From an archaeon (GTDB taxonomy: Archaea > Nanobdellota > Nanobdellia > Pacearchaeales > GW2011-AR1): a stretch of DNA of 64,000 bases. Under the pieces are notes generated by a model that was not told where the DNA came from, searched no databases, and was given only the letters and a program-made list of their open reading frames with translations. Of the stretch, positions 23,365-33,125 are shown in pieces. The translations under genes and the position numbers were made by a program. Each line of letters opens with the position of its first letter. Within the stretch, counting starts at the first letter, position 1. Location of the stretch: assembly GCA_018697035.1 (NCBI GenBank), contig JABHSE010000002.1, positions 91,160 to 155,159 on the forward strand, given 5' to 3'.

Positions 23365-24546
23365 TTATGTGTTTTTTAATATATTTACAATCCTAGCTAT
23401 CTCAATGTAATTCATTTCGGGATTATTTCCAAAATAAAACCCATTCCTATGTATTTTTTCAGCATTTGGACAAACATTTTTATTTTTTTTATATTTTTTA
23501 TAAAAAGGCTGCTTGGAAATATTTCCAGCTATTATCGGACGAATTTCAATATTTTCTTTTTCAAAAAGCTCCTTATACTTTTCAAAAAGCTCCTTATTTT
23601 TAAATAAAAGTGGGAACCCAAAATTAGATACAACATTCATATCTCCGGTTTTTAACTTAATTATATCATCGTTATTTAAAGTAGCTTTATGAAATTTATC
23701 AAAATTATCTTCCCTCTTCCTTATAATTTCATCCCAAAAAGCTATTTGCTGATTTCCTATGAATCCATTTATCTCTGTGGGTCTAAAATTATATGCCAAA
23801 TCATAGAATGCATAGATACCATAAAAATCATCTATCAAGCTATCGGCTCTCTTCCGTCGCCTAAAGTCCTCCGAGTTATTCCTTGTCCAACCATGCGCCC
23901 TTATCAATTTAAGGTTTTCATATAATTCTGAATCATCAGTGCAAATCATTCCGCCCTCAATAGTTGAAAGATGATGTCCGACAAAAAAAGAAAAAGTAGA
24001 GGCAATGCCAAAATTACCCATACGAGTTCCCTTGTATTCCGAACCCAAGGACTCACAATTATCCTCAAATAATAAAATATTATTAATTGCACAAATCTTC
24101 TTTATCTCGTCTACATCTGAACAGAGGCCTAACGCATTAGTCAAAAAGAAAGCCTTAGTATCTGGGTTTTTTGTATATCCATCCATAAGTGTCTTAGAAG
24201 ATACGTTTAGTGTGTCTTCTTCAACATCTAATAATATAGGAACTAATCCCAACTGTATTATTGGCATTATATTCGTGGCCCATGTTAAACTTGACGCAAA
24301 TATTTTATCACCTTTTTTCAATTTTCCAGTATTTAACATTGCCTGAATCAGCAATAGGTTTGCACAACTACCACTTGATACAAAAACAGAATACTTTCTT
24401 TCTTGTTTCTCTGAGAATTTTTCCTCAAATTTTTCACACTCACTACTCATACTAAGAATTTCAGAGCTCATTATAAACTCGCAAAGTTTCTTTTTGGTTT
24501 CTTCTTCATTTAAAAACGTAGATTTGATTAATTTTATTTTATTCAT
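23365..24546 (-). CDS. PMP-dependent sugar 3-dehydrase (ColD/E1-like, DegT fold)
   Basis: 393 residues of the DegT/DnrJ/EryC1 family. The motif that normally reads SFxxxKxxxxxEGG is SFFVGHHLSTIEGG, so the Schiff-base lysine is replaced by His191. Lys-to-His at this position is the signature of the 3-dehydrases ColD (GDP-4-keto-6-deoxymannose) and E1 (CDP sugar), which remove the C3 hydroxyl with PMP. The cofactor residues FEDNCESLG and the acid SGSCAN are present. With gmd in the same island, GDP-4-keto-3,6-dideoxymannose is the likely product. An in-frame 21-bp tandem codes KELFEKYKELFEKEN. Confidence 0.85.
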   Translation of the reverse strand: MNKIKLIKSTFLNEEETKKKLCEFIMSSEILSMSSECEKFEEKFSEKQERKYSVFVSSGSCANLLLIQAMLNTGKLKKGDKIFASSLTWATNIMPIIQLGLVPILLDVEEDTLNVSSKTLMDGYTKNPDTKAFFLTNALGLCSDVDEIKKICAINNILLFEDNCESLGSEYKGTRMGNFGIASTFSFFVGHHLSTIEGGMICTDDSELYENLKLIRAHGWTRNNSEDFRRRKRADSLIDDFYGIYAFYDLAYNFRPTEINGFIGNQQIAFWDEIIRKREDNFDKFHKATLNNDDIIKLKTGDMNVVSNFGFPLLFKNKELFEKYKELFEKENIEIRPIIAGNISKQPFYKKYKKNKNVCPNAEKIHRNGFYFGNNPEMNYIEIARIVNILKNT

Positions 24547-24612
24547 TTTTACTTATAATTTTTGTATTATTTAATTGTTTTGGGATACCCATAACCGTCA
24601 ATACATGTAAGG

Positions 24613-25671
24613 TCATGAAAGCCCCAATACTTTATCATATACCTTCATGTATTTTTTTGCACAGGTATCCCAGGTTAATTCCTTGGATCTTTTTCTACCC
24701 CTCTTTTTATATTTCAACATAAGGTTTTTATCCTCTAGTAGTTTTTTTATTGCATCATAAAAACCTTTCTCGGTATTGTCAGTAAGAATAGCCCCCTCTT
24801 GCACCACTTCAGGCAATGCACCAACATTACTAACTACAACAGCACATCCAGAAGACATAGCTTCTACTGGTATTAATTCAAATGCAGCAATATTGGTATT
24901 ATATACAAAAATATCAATATTCTGATAGTATTTAGAAAGCTCCGATTCTTTTATAAAACCACCAAATGTAACATTAGAAAAAGATTTCAATATATTAAAT
25001 TCTTTTGGAATAGTTCTGCCCCCCAAGATAACTTTTACATTATCACCATATTCCAACAAGATTTTTTTAAAAACCTCAACCAATTTTTCATCTTCACTAC
25101 ATAATATTCCAATAGTAATGGTTTTTTTATCTTTTTTATAACCAGGTTTAAATCGATTAATATCTACTCCGAGATGAATAGGCGTCACTTTTTCAGAGAA
25201 AGTTGGAAACTTTTTTATTAACTTATCCGCGGTATTTTTAGATATGGTAACTATTTGATCGCATCTACCTAGTAGTCTATAAATAAGTTGAAAAAAATTT
25301 TTCATAGGAAAGCGGTTGAACTCAACAGGATACATATCACAAATAGTAGTGACCACAGGTTTATTTAAAAGAGTCGCAACAAGGTTAGTTTTTTCATCAT
25401 AGGCATGAATTAAATCTATAGACTTATCTCTTTTTAACTTTAATAACAAGGGAATATAGTAACCAAGTCCTGCAATTACTCTTAACCTAGTTTTGAAGGT
25501 TTTTACCTTTACCGCAAATTTAGAACTATAGTTAGCAGTATCTCTCATAAAAAGCTTAACCTTATACTTTTTACTAATTCTATTAATAGATTTGGAAATT
25601 TCTACAGGATACAACCCCTTACCAGTTCCTCCGAAACTTTCACCTATTAAAGCAATAGTTTTTTTACTCAT
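24613..25671 (-). CDS. Glycosyltransferase family 4
   Basis: 352 residues with GT-B fold. The N-terminal GESFGGTGKGLYPVEI loop binds acceptor, LIHAYDEK ends a Rossmann strand, and the C-terminal domain has HLGVDINRF, then FELIPVEAMSSGCAVVVSNVGALPEVV, the E-x7-E nucleotide-sugar site of GT4. Cytoplasmic, no membrane helix. Sugar unknown. Its start overlaps the wecB stop by 8 bases in one operon. Confidence 0.88.
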   Translation of the reverse strand: MSKKTIALIGESFGGTGKGLYPVEISKSINRISKKYKVKLFMRDTANYSSKFAVKVKTFKTRLRVIAGLGYYIPLLLKLKRDKSIDLIHAYDEKTNLVATLLNKPVVTTICDMYPVEFNRFPMKNFFQLIYRLLGRCDQIVTISKNTADKLIKKFPTFSEKVTPIHLGVDINRFKPGYKKDKKTITIGILCSEDEKLVEVFKKILLEYGDNVKVILGGRTIPKEFNILKSFSNVTFGGFIKESELSKYYQNIDIFVYNTNIAAFELIPVEAMSSGCAVVVSNVGALPEVVQEGAILTDNTEKGFYDAIKKLLEDKNLMLKYKKRGRKRSKELTWDTCAKKYMKVYDKVLGLS

Positions 25672-26722
25672 TATTTATACCCACCAAATTTTTTATAATA
25701 CTTTTCCCAGAGTTTCCATCCCCAAAAGGATTTTCCCATCCATGTCTTATATTTACCATGTTATTAAAATCATGTAAAAGATTTCCAGACATTAAGATAT
25801 TCGCACCAACATCAATTACTTCCGGCCTTTCTGTTGTGGTTCTTAGGGTTATAGACGGAATACCCAAAACACAGGCTTCTTCCTGTACTCCACCAGAATC
25901 AGTAAGAATCAATTTTGAATGTTTTTCCAAAGTTACCATATCTAAAAATCCTATAGGTTCAATACATTGAACATTCCCAGGAATAATAAGACCGAAAAAT
26001 CCTATCATTTTTTTAGTTCTAGGATGTATAGGAAAAATAATATTTTCATCAGTAAGCGACCCAATCTGACCTAATAAGTATTTTAACCTATCTTCAGAAT
26101 CAACGTTTTCTGAACGATGCAATGTTAAGAGGCAGTATCCCTTATCTACTAAATTCAATTTTCTTATAATATCTGAACTATGATTACGTGCCCAAAAAAC
26201 AGCATCCACAACAGTATTTCCAACAACTAAAATATTTTTTTTAGAAATTCCTTCTTCAAGTAGTGTAGCTTTCTGTCTTTCCGCAGGACAAAAAAAATAA
26301 TTAGAGATATGGTCCGTTAATATACGATTTATTTCTTCTGGCATTTCATTATCGTAACTTCTCAAACCTGCTTCAACGTGTGCTATTTTAATTCCAAATC
26401 TAGATGAAATAAATGCTCCAGCAAAAACCGAGTTAGTATCTCCCTGTACAATACTAAGGTCGGGCATCTCTTTTTTAAATATTTTCTCAAGCCCAACAAA
26501 CATTCTGCCTATCTGTTCTCCCTGTGTACCAGATCCAATATTTAGATTGTATTTAGGTTTGGGAAGATCTAAATCTTTAAAGAAAATAGAATCTAATTCT
26601 GGAGAATAATGTTGGTTAGTATGTATTATAAAATAATCTAATCCAAGATCCTCACATTCCCGAATAATAGAACTTAACTTAACTATTTCTGGACGAGTTC
26701 CAAGTATTATGACTATTTTCAT
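25664..26722 (-). CDS. wecB: UDP-N-acetylglucosamine 2-epimerase
   Basis: 352 residues. Motifs of the non-hydrolysing epimerase are complete: LGTRPEIVKLSSI at the start, VQGDTNSVFAGA, HVEAGLRSYDNEMPEEINR with the catalytic Asp and Glu residues, VGNTVVDAV, TLHRSEN, and DSGGVQEEACVLGIP. It makes UDP-ManNAc for the surface glycan. A second, divergent paralogue lies at 34859-35992. Confidence 0.95.
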   Translation of the reverse strand: MKIVIILGTRPEIVKLSSIIRECEDLGLDYFIIHTNQHYSPELDSIFFKDLDLPKPKYNLNIGSGTQGEQIGRMFVGLEKIFKKEMPDLSIVQGDTNSVFAGAFISSRFGIKIAHVEAGLRSYDNEMPEEINRILTDHISNYFFCPAERQKATLLEEGISKKNILVVGNTVVDAVFWARNHSSDIIRKLNLVDKGYCLLTLHRSENVDSEDRLKYLLGQIGSLTDENIIFPIHPRTKKMIGFFGLIIPGNVQCIEPIGFLDMVTLEKHSKLILTDSGGVQEEACVLGIPSITLRTTTERPEVIDVGANILMSGNLLHDFNNMVNIRHGWENPFGDGNSGKSIIKNLVGINNE

Positions 26723-27786
26723 TTGCTTAACAGAACTTCAAATTTATTTAAATATTTATCAGAGATGGAATCCCAAGAATAGTTATTTATTATATTTTTT
26801 CTGATTTTTTCTGATTTTGTTCCGTCTTGATCTATTTGTTTATTAAGAGAAATTATATTACGAGATATGTCAGTTTGTGATGATGTATTATTTATTAGCC
26901 TTCCAAAGTCTTTATCTATAATTAATTCTGGCCCAACTCCAACATTAGAAGCTACAATTGGTTTTCCACAGGATTGAGCTTCTATCCAAACAAGACCAAA
27001 TCCCTCTGCTGTAGATGGAAGGACAAAAAACTTACATTTCTGAAAAAGTTTAATTAAACCGAGACCCTCTCTTCTGCCCAAAAATTTTATATTTCTGTCT
27101 TTCTTATATTTTTGAGATAACATTTTTCTCAATGGTCCATCCCCAACAATTCTAATAGGTAGTCCATTTTCAGAAAAAGCCTTACAGACACGAGCAATAT
27201 TTTTTCTTTCATCTATAGATGCTACAAATAATACATATTCTCCATCCTTACTTGACTTATCTATAGAGAACAAATTTGTATGTACACCATTCGGAATATA
27301 TTCCATATTATAATCATTCAAATAGTTAGTATTTTTTGAAAATCTTTGTACACAAACTATTTCGGCTTTTGTTTTAGAAAAAACAAATTTTTCTACCATC
27401 TTGGCCAAAAGAGGAGGGCTCTCATAGTCAGCAAGAAACCCATGAGAGGTTAATATATATTTGAGTTTATTCATTTTTCCAAATAAAAATAGGAAACCAG
27501 AAGACCAATCATGGGGGTTATAAATGTCGGCCTTTTCGTTAAGAATTTTTTTTCTTAAGGAAAAAAAAGCAGTTGAGGTTTTGAGCCCAGGCGACTTAAC
27601 ACATTTAACTCTTTTTATTTTTATCCCAGCATGCTTTTCATATAGGCACTCGTCCCATTCTTGCTTGCAAATGATTGTTACATCATGCCCCTTAGATATA
27701 ATTTTTTTTGATAAATTTAATATCACCCTCTCCACTCCCCCCAATCTTTTTAAATTAAATCTAGTACAAACTATACATATTTTCAT
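26719..27786 (-). CDS. Glycosyltransferase family 4
   Basis: 355 residues. GT-B signatures: RFNLKRLGGVERVILNLSK near the N terminus, EYIPNGVHTNLF, FVASIDERKNIARV, and STAEGFGLVWIEAQSCGKPIVASNVG with the E-x7-E motif. ATGA overlaps join it to wecB and to the methyltransferase upstream. Acceptor and donor cannot be told from sequence. Confidence 0.9.
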   Translation of the reverse strand: MKICIVCTRFNLKRLGGVERVILNLSKKIISKGHDVTIICKQEWDECLYEKHAGIKIKRVKCVKSPGLKTSTAFFSLRKKILNEKADIYNPHDWSSGFLFLFGKMNKLKYILTSHGFLADYESPPLLAKMVEKFVFSKTKAEIVCVQRFSKNTNYLNDYNMEYIPNGVHTNLFSIDKSSKDGEYVLFVASIDERKNIARVCKAFSENGLPIRIVGDGPLRKMLSQKYKKDRNIKFLGRREGLGLIKLFQKCKFFVLPSTAEGFGLVWIEAQSCGKPIVASNVGVGPELIIDKDFGRLINNTSSQTDISRNIISLNKQIDQDGTKSEKIRKNIINNYSWDSISDKYLNKFEVLLSK

Positions 27787-28346
27787 ACATTTTGTCCGAT
27801 AATTTTTATTTGAGGGTGAACAATATCCCTATCCACCAAAGACATTAAGAAATCCAAAATTTTATTAATTCTATTCCTTTTATATCCAAACAAATATTCT
27901 AAAGATTCTGTTTTTATCCCGTAATAATCAAAAAGATTTTTTAAGTGAGTTGGGGTAAACAATGAATAATGTTTATCTTCAGAGCTCTTTCCGGTTCCTC
28001 CACCTACCCTTCCAAGTATTTCATATCTCCCATGATGAGCTCCTTTTGAGTGTGGAAAAAAATGAATATGAAATTTATAACATGCAGCATTATCCGTTAT
28101 TATTATAATTTTTCCATTTTTTTTTAAAACTCTTTTGCATTCTTTTATAAAATGACCAATATCTACTAGATGTTCTAAGACACAATTGGAATAAACTTCA
28201 TCAAAAAAATCATTCTTGTAAGGAAATCTTTCTTTCCCAATAAACACTTTCTTTACTTCCGAACGAGAAGGATATAAATCTATAAAATCAGTGCCGTAAG
28301 TCTCATTCCCACATCCAACATTTAAAATTTTTCGGTCCTTCTTCAT
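27783..28346 (-). CDS. SAM-dependent methyltransferase
   Basis: About 187 residues from the ATG at 28346 (MKKDRKILNVGCGNETYG), just after the gmd stop; the longer frame upstream is gmd overlap. Motif I is ILNVGCGNE, and DEVYSNCVLEHLVDIGHFIKE followed by GKIIIITDN gives motifs II-III of class I methyltransferases. Likely a glycan O- or carboxyl-methylase, by context. Confidence 0.8.
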   Translation of the reverse strand: MKKDRKILNVGCGNETYGTDFIDLYPSRSEVKKVFIGKERFPYKNDFFDEVYSNCVLEHLVDIGHFIKECKRVLKKNGKIIIITDNAACYKFHIHFFPHSKGAHHGRYEILGRVGGGTGKSSEDKHYSLFTPTHLKNLFDYYGIKTESLEYLFGYKRNRINKILDFLMSLVDRDIVHPQIKIIGQNV

Positions 28347-28347
28347 T

Positions 28348-29430
28348 TTAGCTACATTTATATATAGAATCAGAGTCGTTAGCATCCAAATGACCCCTAT
28401 CAATATCACCCAAACCCTTCTCGCTCAATTCTTTCACATCACTCTCAACCATCATTCGAACCAATTCCTTAAATTTAGTTTTAGTAGGGTCCCATCCAAG
28501 ATTATCAATAGCTTTTTTAGGACTACCAATTAAAATATCTACTTCTGCGGGCCTGTAAAATTTAGCATTCACTTTAACAACAATTTTTCCATCAACTTTT
28601 CCAACTTCATCAAGGCCATTCCCTTCCCATTCAATATCCATTCCAACAACTCGAAATGATTCCTCAATAAATTCTCTAACAGAATGAGTATCTCCCGTAG
28701 CTATAACATAATCCCCAGGTTGATCCTGCTGCAACATCATCCACATAGACTCTACATAATCTCCAGCATACCCCCAGTCTCTCTTAGCATTTAGATTTCC
28801 AATCTCAAAAAAATCCTGTAATCCTAATTTTATCTTAGCAACAGAATGAGTTATTTTCCGAGTTACGAACTGCTTCCCTCTCTTTGGAGACTCATGATTA
28901 AATAAAATGCCATTTGAAGCATGAATGCCATAACTTTCTCTATAATTTACAGTAGTCCAGTAAGCAAAAATTTTCGCAACACCATAAGGACTGCGAGGAT
29001 AAAATGGAGTTTTTTCAGTTTGAGGAGTCTCTTGAATTTTTCCATATAATTCGCTCGTAGAAGCCTGATAAAATCTAATTTTAGGGTTAACGTGCCTTAT
29101 GACTTCCAACATATTTAAAGTTCCGAGTCCAGTGATTTTAGCAGTAGAAATCGGTTGAGTCCAGGATGATGGTACAAAAGATTGAGCGGCAAGATTATAA
29201 ATTTCGTCAGGTTGTATTTCTTTAATAATATTAAGAAGTGAGCCCATGTCAGTCACATCGCCCTCTGTAAGCTTGAGGTTGCCATTAAAATTATTTATAT
29301 TCAACAAGGGGTCCTGACTTGTTCTTCTATACATTCCATATACGGTATAACCTTTATTTAACAAAAATTTAGATAGATAATATCCATCTTGTCCAGTTAT
29401 CCCAGTAATCAAAGCTGTTTTGTCCATCAT
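28348..29430 (-). CDS. gmd: GDP-mannose 4,6-dehydratase
   Basis: About 360 residues started at the first of two adjacent ATGs at 29430. NADP site [12 protein letters not shown], catalytic S/T and [12 protein letters not shown] (Tyr-x3-Lys), [13 protein letters not shown], and [14 protein letters not shown] are all diagnostic of Gmd rather than dTDP-glucose dehydratase. It makes GDP-4-keto-6-deoxymannose, the substrate of ColD-type dehydrases, one of which is encoded downstream. The C terminus ends in an unusual Asp-rich tail. Confidence 0.95.
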   Translation of the reverse strand: MMDKTALITGITGQDGYYLSKFLLNKGYTVYGMYRRTSQDPLLNINNFNGNLKLTEGDVTDMGSLLNIIKEIQPDEIYNLAAQSFVPSSWTQPISTAKITGLGTLNMLEVIRHVNPKIRFYQASTSELYGKIQETPQTEKTPFYPRSPYGVAKIFAYWTTVNYRESYGIHASNGILFNHESPKRGKQFVTRKITHSVAKIKLGLQDFFEIGNLNAKRDWGYAGDYVESMWMMLQQDQPGDYVIATGDTHSVREFIEESFRVVGMDIEWEGNGLDEVGKVDGKIVVKVNAKFYRPAEVDILIGSPKKAIDNLGWDPTKTKFKELVRMMVESDVKELSEKGLGDIDRGHLDANDSDSIYKCS

Positions 29431-29457
29431 TAATCGTGACAAAATATCTTTTTAAGT

Positions 29458-29859
29458 TTAATCGCTCTCGAGAATATATTTCTCTAATGCAATTTTAGAT
29501 TTATTAAATAAATTAAGAGAGGACAATTCATTTTTGTTAAAAAGAGCAAATCCAGCTCCTTCCGATAATTTTATATCCATTATATTTTTATCAAAAAATA
29601 CAACAAAAACATCTTCTCTGTATTCTCTTTTTCCCATTTTCCAACTATTTTTGAAGAAATAAGACATATTTGATAATTCCAATCCAAGCTCTTCCTCAAG
29701 CTCTCTTTTTATAGCATCTAGTGGAGACTCATTACTTTTAATTTCTCCACCAAATAAGCACCATTGCCCAGGACAAAGATGATAGTCTGCAGTTTTTTTC
29801 TGCAGTAAAAACTCATTATTGGAGTTAATCAGAATACCCACAGCACTATTTCTTATCAT
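29458..29859 (-). CDS. NUDIX hydrolase, Gmm-like
   Basis: 133 residues with the full Nudix box: GGEIKSNESPLDAIKRELEE plus the following ELGLE. The order FGGE and W-C-FGG at the front and the position beside gmd suggest a GDP-mannose mannosyl hydrolase that tunes sugar-nucleotide pools. Other Nudix substrates remain possible. Divergent from the glycosyltransferase at 29893. Confidence 0.85.
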   Translation of the reverse strand: MIRNSAVGILINSNNEFLLQKKTADYHLCPGQWCLFGGEIKSNESPLDAIKRELEEELGLELSNMSYFFKNSWKMGKREYREDVFVVFFDKNIMDIKLSEGAGFALFNKNELSSLNLFNKSKIALEKYILESD

Positions 29860-29892
29860 AGGTTTTTTAAAGAATCAGCTTTTTTAAAACAT

Positions 29893-30987
29893 ATGAAAAT
29901 AGCAATGATATACCCAGATTATTCATCAGAAAAAGGAATCTCCAAATATTCCTCGGAGCTGGTGACAAACATAAGAAAACAAGGAATGGAAGTAGAAGAT
30001 ATAAATTTTATACAAGGAAAGCCGCTCTCATTATTCAAACACATACACAAGTTGTTAGATTATGATGTAATACATATACAACACGAATACAATATGTTAG
30101 GTTGGTACGGGTTGCCATATTTTTTTTTTTTAGGATTTTTAGGATTATTTAAAAAACGGGGATCCATTGTAACAATGCACACTGTTCTCTCACAAAAAGA
30201 AAACTTCAAATCAGGAAAACTAAAAACTTTCTTAAGAAAAATCTTATATAAAATTCAAAATAGATGGATAAGTTGGACATCTGCAAAAATCATAGTACAT
30301 GCGAAATCCTTTAAAAAAATTCTTACAGAAGAATACAATATTCCTTCAAAAAAAATAATAGTTTTACCTCACGCAATTATAGAAGATATAAAGACAGTTA
30401 GCAAAGTCCAGGCAAGAAAAGAGTTAAATCTTGATGGGAACGTATATCTTCTAATCGGCACGATGATCCCAGATCACGGACATGATATAATAACCAAGCA
30501 GTCAAGCGATATAGGAAAAACAATACTCGTTGTAACAAATCCATCTGCAGTTAACGATAGAAATGAAAGTAAAATAACAAACTTTTTAGAACTCAACAAA
30601 AAGATAGTAAGAGATAATAATTTTGAAAAACTCGTTAGATTCGATTTAGGATTTATCCCGTATGAAAAATGGTGGAAATACTTTTCCGCAGCAGATTTAA
30701 TACTACTCCCCTATAGAGGAGGCATAGGCAGCGGTATTTTTGCAGATGCCATGGCGATGAAAAAACCAGTGATTGCAAGTGGAAAATATTTCAAAGGATT
30801 TACAAAAGATTACGGCTGTATAAAAATAGCAAAACAAGATAAGGATTTTCCAGTATTAATTAAAGACGCAATGAAAATTAAAAACTATAAAAAAATGATT
30901 AAAGAATGTGAGAGATATTTTAGCGAAAACGGATTAACTTCAGTATCTAAGAAATATAAAAAACTCTATACTTCCTTGTCAAAATGA
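29893..30987 (+). CDS. Glycosyltransferase family 4
   Basis: 364 residues. YPDYSSEKGISKYSSEL forms the donor-side loop, VIHIQHEYNMLG and TMHTVLSQKENF are N-domain strands, and ILLPYRGGIGSGIFADAMAMKKPVIAS is the C-domain sugar site (family E replaced by G/F context, so the second acid is weak). A short hydrophobic stretch LPYFFFLGFLGLF may dock it to the membrane. Joined by ATGA to the reductase gene. Confidence 0.82.
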   Translation: MKIAMIYPDYSSEKGISKYSSELVTNIRKQGMEVEDINFIQGKPLSLFKHIHKLLDYDVIHIQHEYNMLGWYGLPYFFFLGFLGLFKKRGSIVTMHTVLSQKENFKSGKLKTFLRKILYKIQNRWISWTSAKIIVHAKSFKKILTEEYNIPSKKIIVLPHAIIEDIKTVSKVQARKELNLDGNVYLLIGTMIPDHGHDIITKQSSDIGKTILVVTNPSAVNDRNESKITNFLELNKKIVRDNNFEKLVRFDLGFIPYEKWWKYFSAADLILLPYRGGIGSGIFADAMAMKKPVIASGKYFKGFTKDYGCIKIAKQDKDFPVLIKDAMKIKNYKKMIKECERYFSENGLTSVSKKYKKLYTSLSK

Positions 30988-31838
30988 AAGTAGTTATTCT
31001 TGGAGCTTCTGGATTATTGGGAACTAAACTGATGGATATTTTGTCAGTTGAGCATGAAGTCATAGGAACGTATTTAAATACACCGTCTAAGGGGCTACAG
31101 ATTTTAGATGTAACTAATAAACAAAAGGTTGAAGAGTTTTTGAGGAGAGAGAGCCCAGATGTTGTTATAAACACCGTAGCACTAACTAGTTCTGTCGCAT
31201 GTGAAAGAAAACCTTCCTTGGCTAAAAAACTAAACTATGAAACCGCCAAAAACGTTTCTAGGGTTTGTCAGAAATTGGACGCCTATTTGGTTTTTACCTC
31301 CTCTTCCTATGTCTTCGATGGAAAAGGGGGGAGCTACAAAGAAAACGAAAGGCCACATCCAATTAACCAGTATGGCGAAACTAAAGTAATGGCAGAAAAA
31401 GAAGTATTAAATCTACAGAAAGGGTTAATACTTAGAATTGATGCAATATATGGATATAACGGCAAGAAAAAAAACAATGGAATATTAAATAATATTTTTT
31501 CAAATAAACAAATTTTTCTAGGAAGCCCAAATCAAGTAAGGCAACCCTTACTAATAGATGATTTAGCAGGAATAATAATATCTTTAGTAAAAAAGAAACA
31601 AAAAGGAATTTTCAATATAGCCGGACCAGATAAATTACCTATGCTAAATTTTATAAAAAAATTAGAAAAATTAATCAGAAAAGAATCCAAAATATCAATA
31701 TTGGGTGAAAAAAATCTTTTAGTAAAGCCACTAAAAAATTCCACACTAGATATATCAAAAATCAATAAGCTTGGCATAAAAACTCATTCCCTCAAAGATG
31801 GATTAAATATAGTAAAACAACAATTAATATCAAGCTAA
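30984..31838 (+). CDS. RmlD-like sugar-nucleotide reductase
   Basis: 284 residues, extended SDR family. NAD(P) site VILGASGLLGTKLM, TVALTSSVACERKP, VFTSSSYVFDGKGG, catalytic YGETKVMAE (Tyr-x3-Lys), and RIDAIYGY near the substrate site match dTDP-4-dehydrorhamnose reductase. In this island it more likely reduces a GDP-4-keto-deoxy sugar. It ends convergent with, and 4 bases inside, the C-methyltransferase. Confidence 0.85.
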   Translation: MKVVILGASGLLGTKLMDILSVEHEVIGTYLNTPSKGLQILDVTNKQKVEEFLRRESPDVVINTVALTSSVACERKPSLAKKLNYETAKNVSRVCQKLDAYLVFTSSSYVFDGKGGSYKENERPHPINQYGETKVMAEKEVLNLQKGLILRIDAIYGYNGKKKNNGILNNIFSNKQIFLGSPNQVRQPLLIDDLAGIIISLVKKKQKGIFNIAGPDKLPMLNFIKKLEKLIRKESKISILGEKNLLVKPLKNSTLDISKINKLGIKTHSLKDGLNIVKQQLISS

Positions 31839-33109
31839 TCTTTTGCGACAATTCTAAACTCCGGAAGATGCAATATAAATTTTCCACCATTTTCTAAAAA
31901 AGATTCCTTCCTTCCTTTAATCACGTCGAAAAAATACCATATCAAAACTAATAAATAATCAGGGTTAATAGCTTCCATCTCTTTTTCAGAAACTATCGGA
32001 ATAAAACTACCCATGGTTTTTTTCCCAAACTTATCGGGATTCCTCTCTTCAATAGCAGTAATTAAATCAGGACCTAACCCAAAATATTGCAAGGTAGTAT
32101 TCCCCCTAGTAGATGCCCCAGAGATTCCAATAACCTTACCCTTAGCCTTCTCTTGCCTAAGAAATTCGAGTAGTTCATTTTTTATATTCTCTATCCGAGA
32201 AGCAAAATTCGCATATGGCTTCAATGTGTTCAAACCCAATTGCAACTCTTTTTCTTTTATATTAGTAATCCTATCATGAGCGCCTCTAAATGGAGTAATC
32301 TTACTATTACCTTTAATTTTTATATACGTTCGGATACTTCCACCATTAATATTATTAAGTTTAATATCAAAAATTTCCAAATCATGCCGATCTAGCAACT
32401 TCTTCAAAGATCTAAAGCAATAATACTCTCTATGTTCATGACAAATATTATCAAACGCGTTTTGCTCAAGCATACCAACCAAATAATTTTGCTGTATAAT
32501 AAAAAGTCCATCTTTGTCCAGAACTTCTTTAATATCCTCCAAAAATTTATTCGGGTCTTCCAAATCATAAAACATAGAAATAGCGGTAATTATTTTTGCC
32601 TTTTTATCCCCAAACTCTTCTCTAAATTTTTTTGCATTGAAATAATCATTAATTATTTTATCAGTACCAACAATAGCTTCTTTCGCAACGTTCGTGGAGG
32701 GGTCGAATCCAACCAAACAAGTACCTTCCTTATCATAATATCTCAGCAAAGTCCCATCATTACATCCAATGTCAACAACAACATCACCACTTTGCAAGTT
32801 TATCAATTTTTCCGAAGAGTCAACAATATCCTTTAAATCATCCTTAATCATTTCATTGATTCCAGATTTATACCAGTATTTTTCTCCCCACATAGAAGAA
32901 TCAGGAGCGCTGTGTTTTAATTGCAACAATCCACATCCACTATCTTCTTCACTACAAAGAACGAGTTCCAATGGAACCTTAATGCTTTGTACATCTTCAG
33001 AATCTACGAACCCAGAAACATAATGCTCCCCCAAAGACATTATAGGAATCAACCCATGCCTTCCACACGATCTACAGTTTTCAACGACCTTCGTTTCTTC
33101 CATTTTCAT
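31835..33109 (-). CDS. Sugar C-methyltransferase (TylCIII/NovU type)
   Basis: 424 residues in three parts: an N-terminal zinc domain with CRSCG...C...C (Methyltransf_13), a class I SAM domain with VVVDIGCNDGTLLRYY and an HEHREYYCFRSLKK active-site block, and a C-terminal Rossmann-like domain with GISGASTRGNTTLQYFGL (Methyltransf_14). This combination defines the enzymes that put a methyl on C3 of 4-keto sugar nucleotides. Here the substrate may be the Gmd/ColD product, giving a branched sugar. Confidence 0.88.
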   Translation of the reverse strand: MKMEETKVVENCRSCGRHGLIPIMSLGEHYVSGFVDSEDVQSIKVPLELVLCSEEDSGCGLLQLKHSAPDSSMWGEKYWYKSGINEMIKDDLKDIVDSSEKLINLQSGDVVVDIGCNDGTLLRYYDKEGTCLVGFDPSTNVAKEAIVGTDKIINDYFNAKKFREEFGDKKAKIITAISMFYDLEDPNKFLEDIKEVLDKDGLFIIQQNYLVGMLEQNAFDNICHEHREYYCFRSLKKLLDRHDLEIFDIKLNNINGGSIRTYIKIKGNSKITPFRGAHDRITNIKEKELQLGLNTLKPYANFASRIENIKNELLEFLRQEKAKGKVIGISGASTRGNTTLQYFGLGPDLITAIEERNPDKFGKKTMGSFIPIVSEKEMEAINPDYLLVLIWYFFDVIKGRKESFLENGGKFILHLPEFRIVAKD

Positions 33110-33125
33110 TAAAAAAAAACCTCAC

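Noticed and set aside
30113-30133. T-run in a glycosyltransferase gene as a frameshift or terminator
   Set aside because: It codes consecutive Phe residues in frame, and the protein continues normally with conserved motifs.
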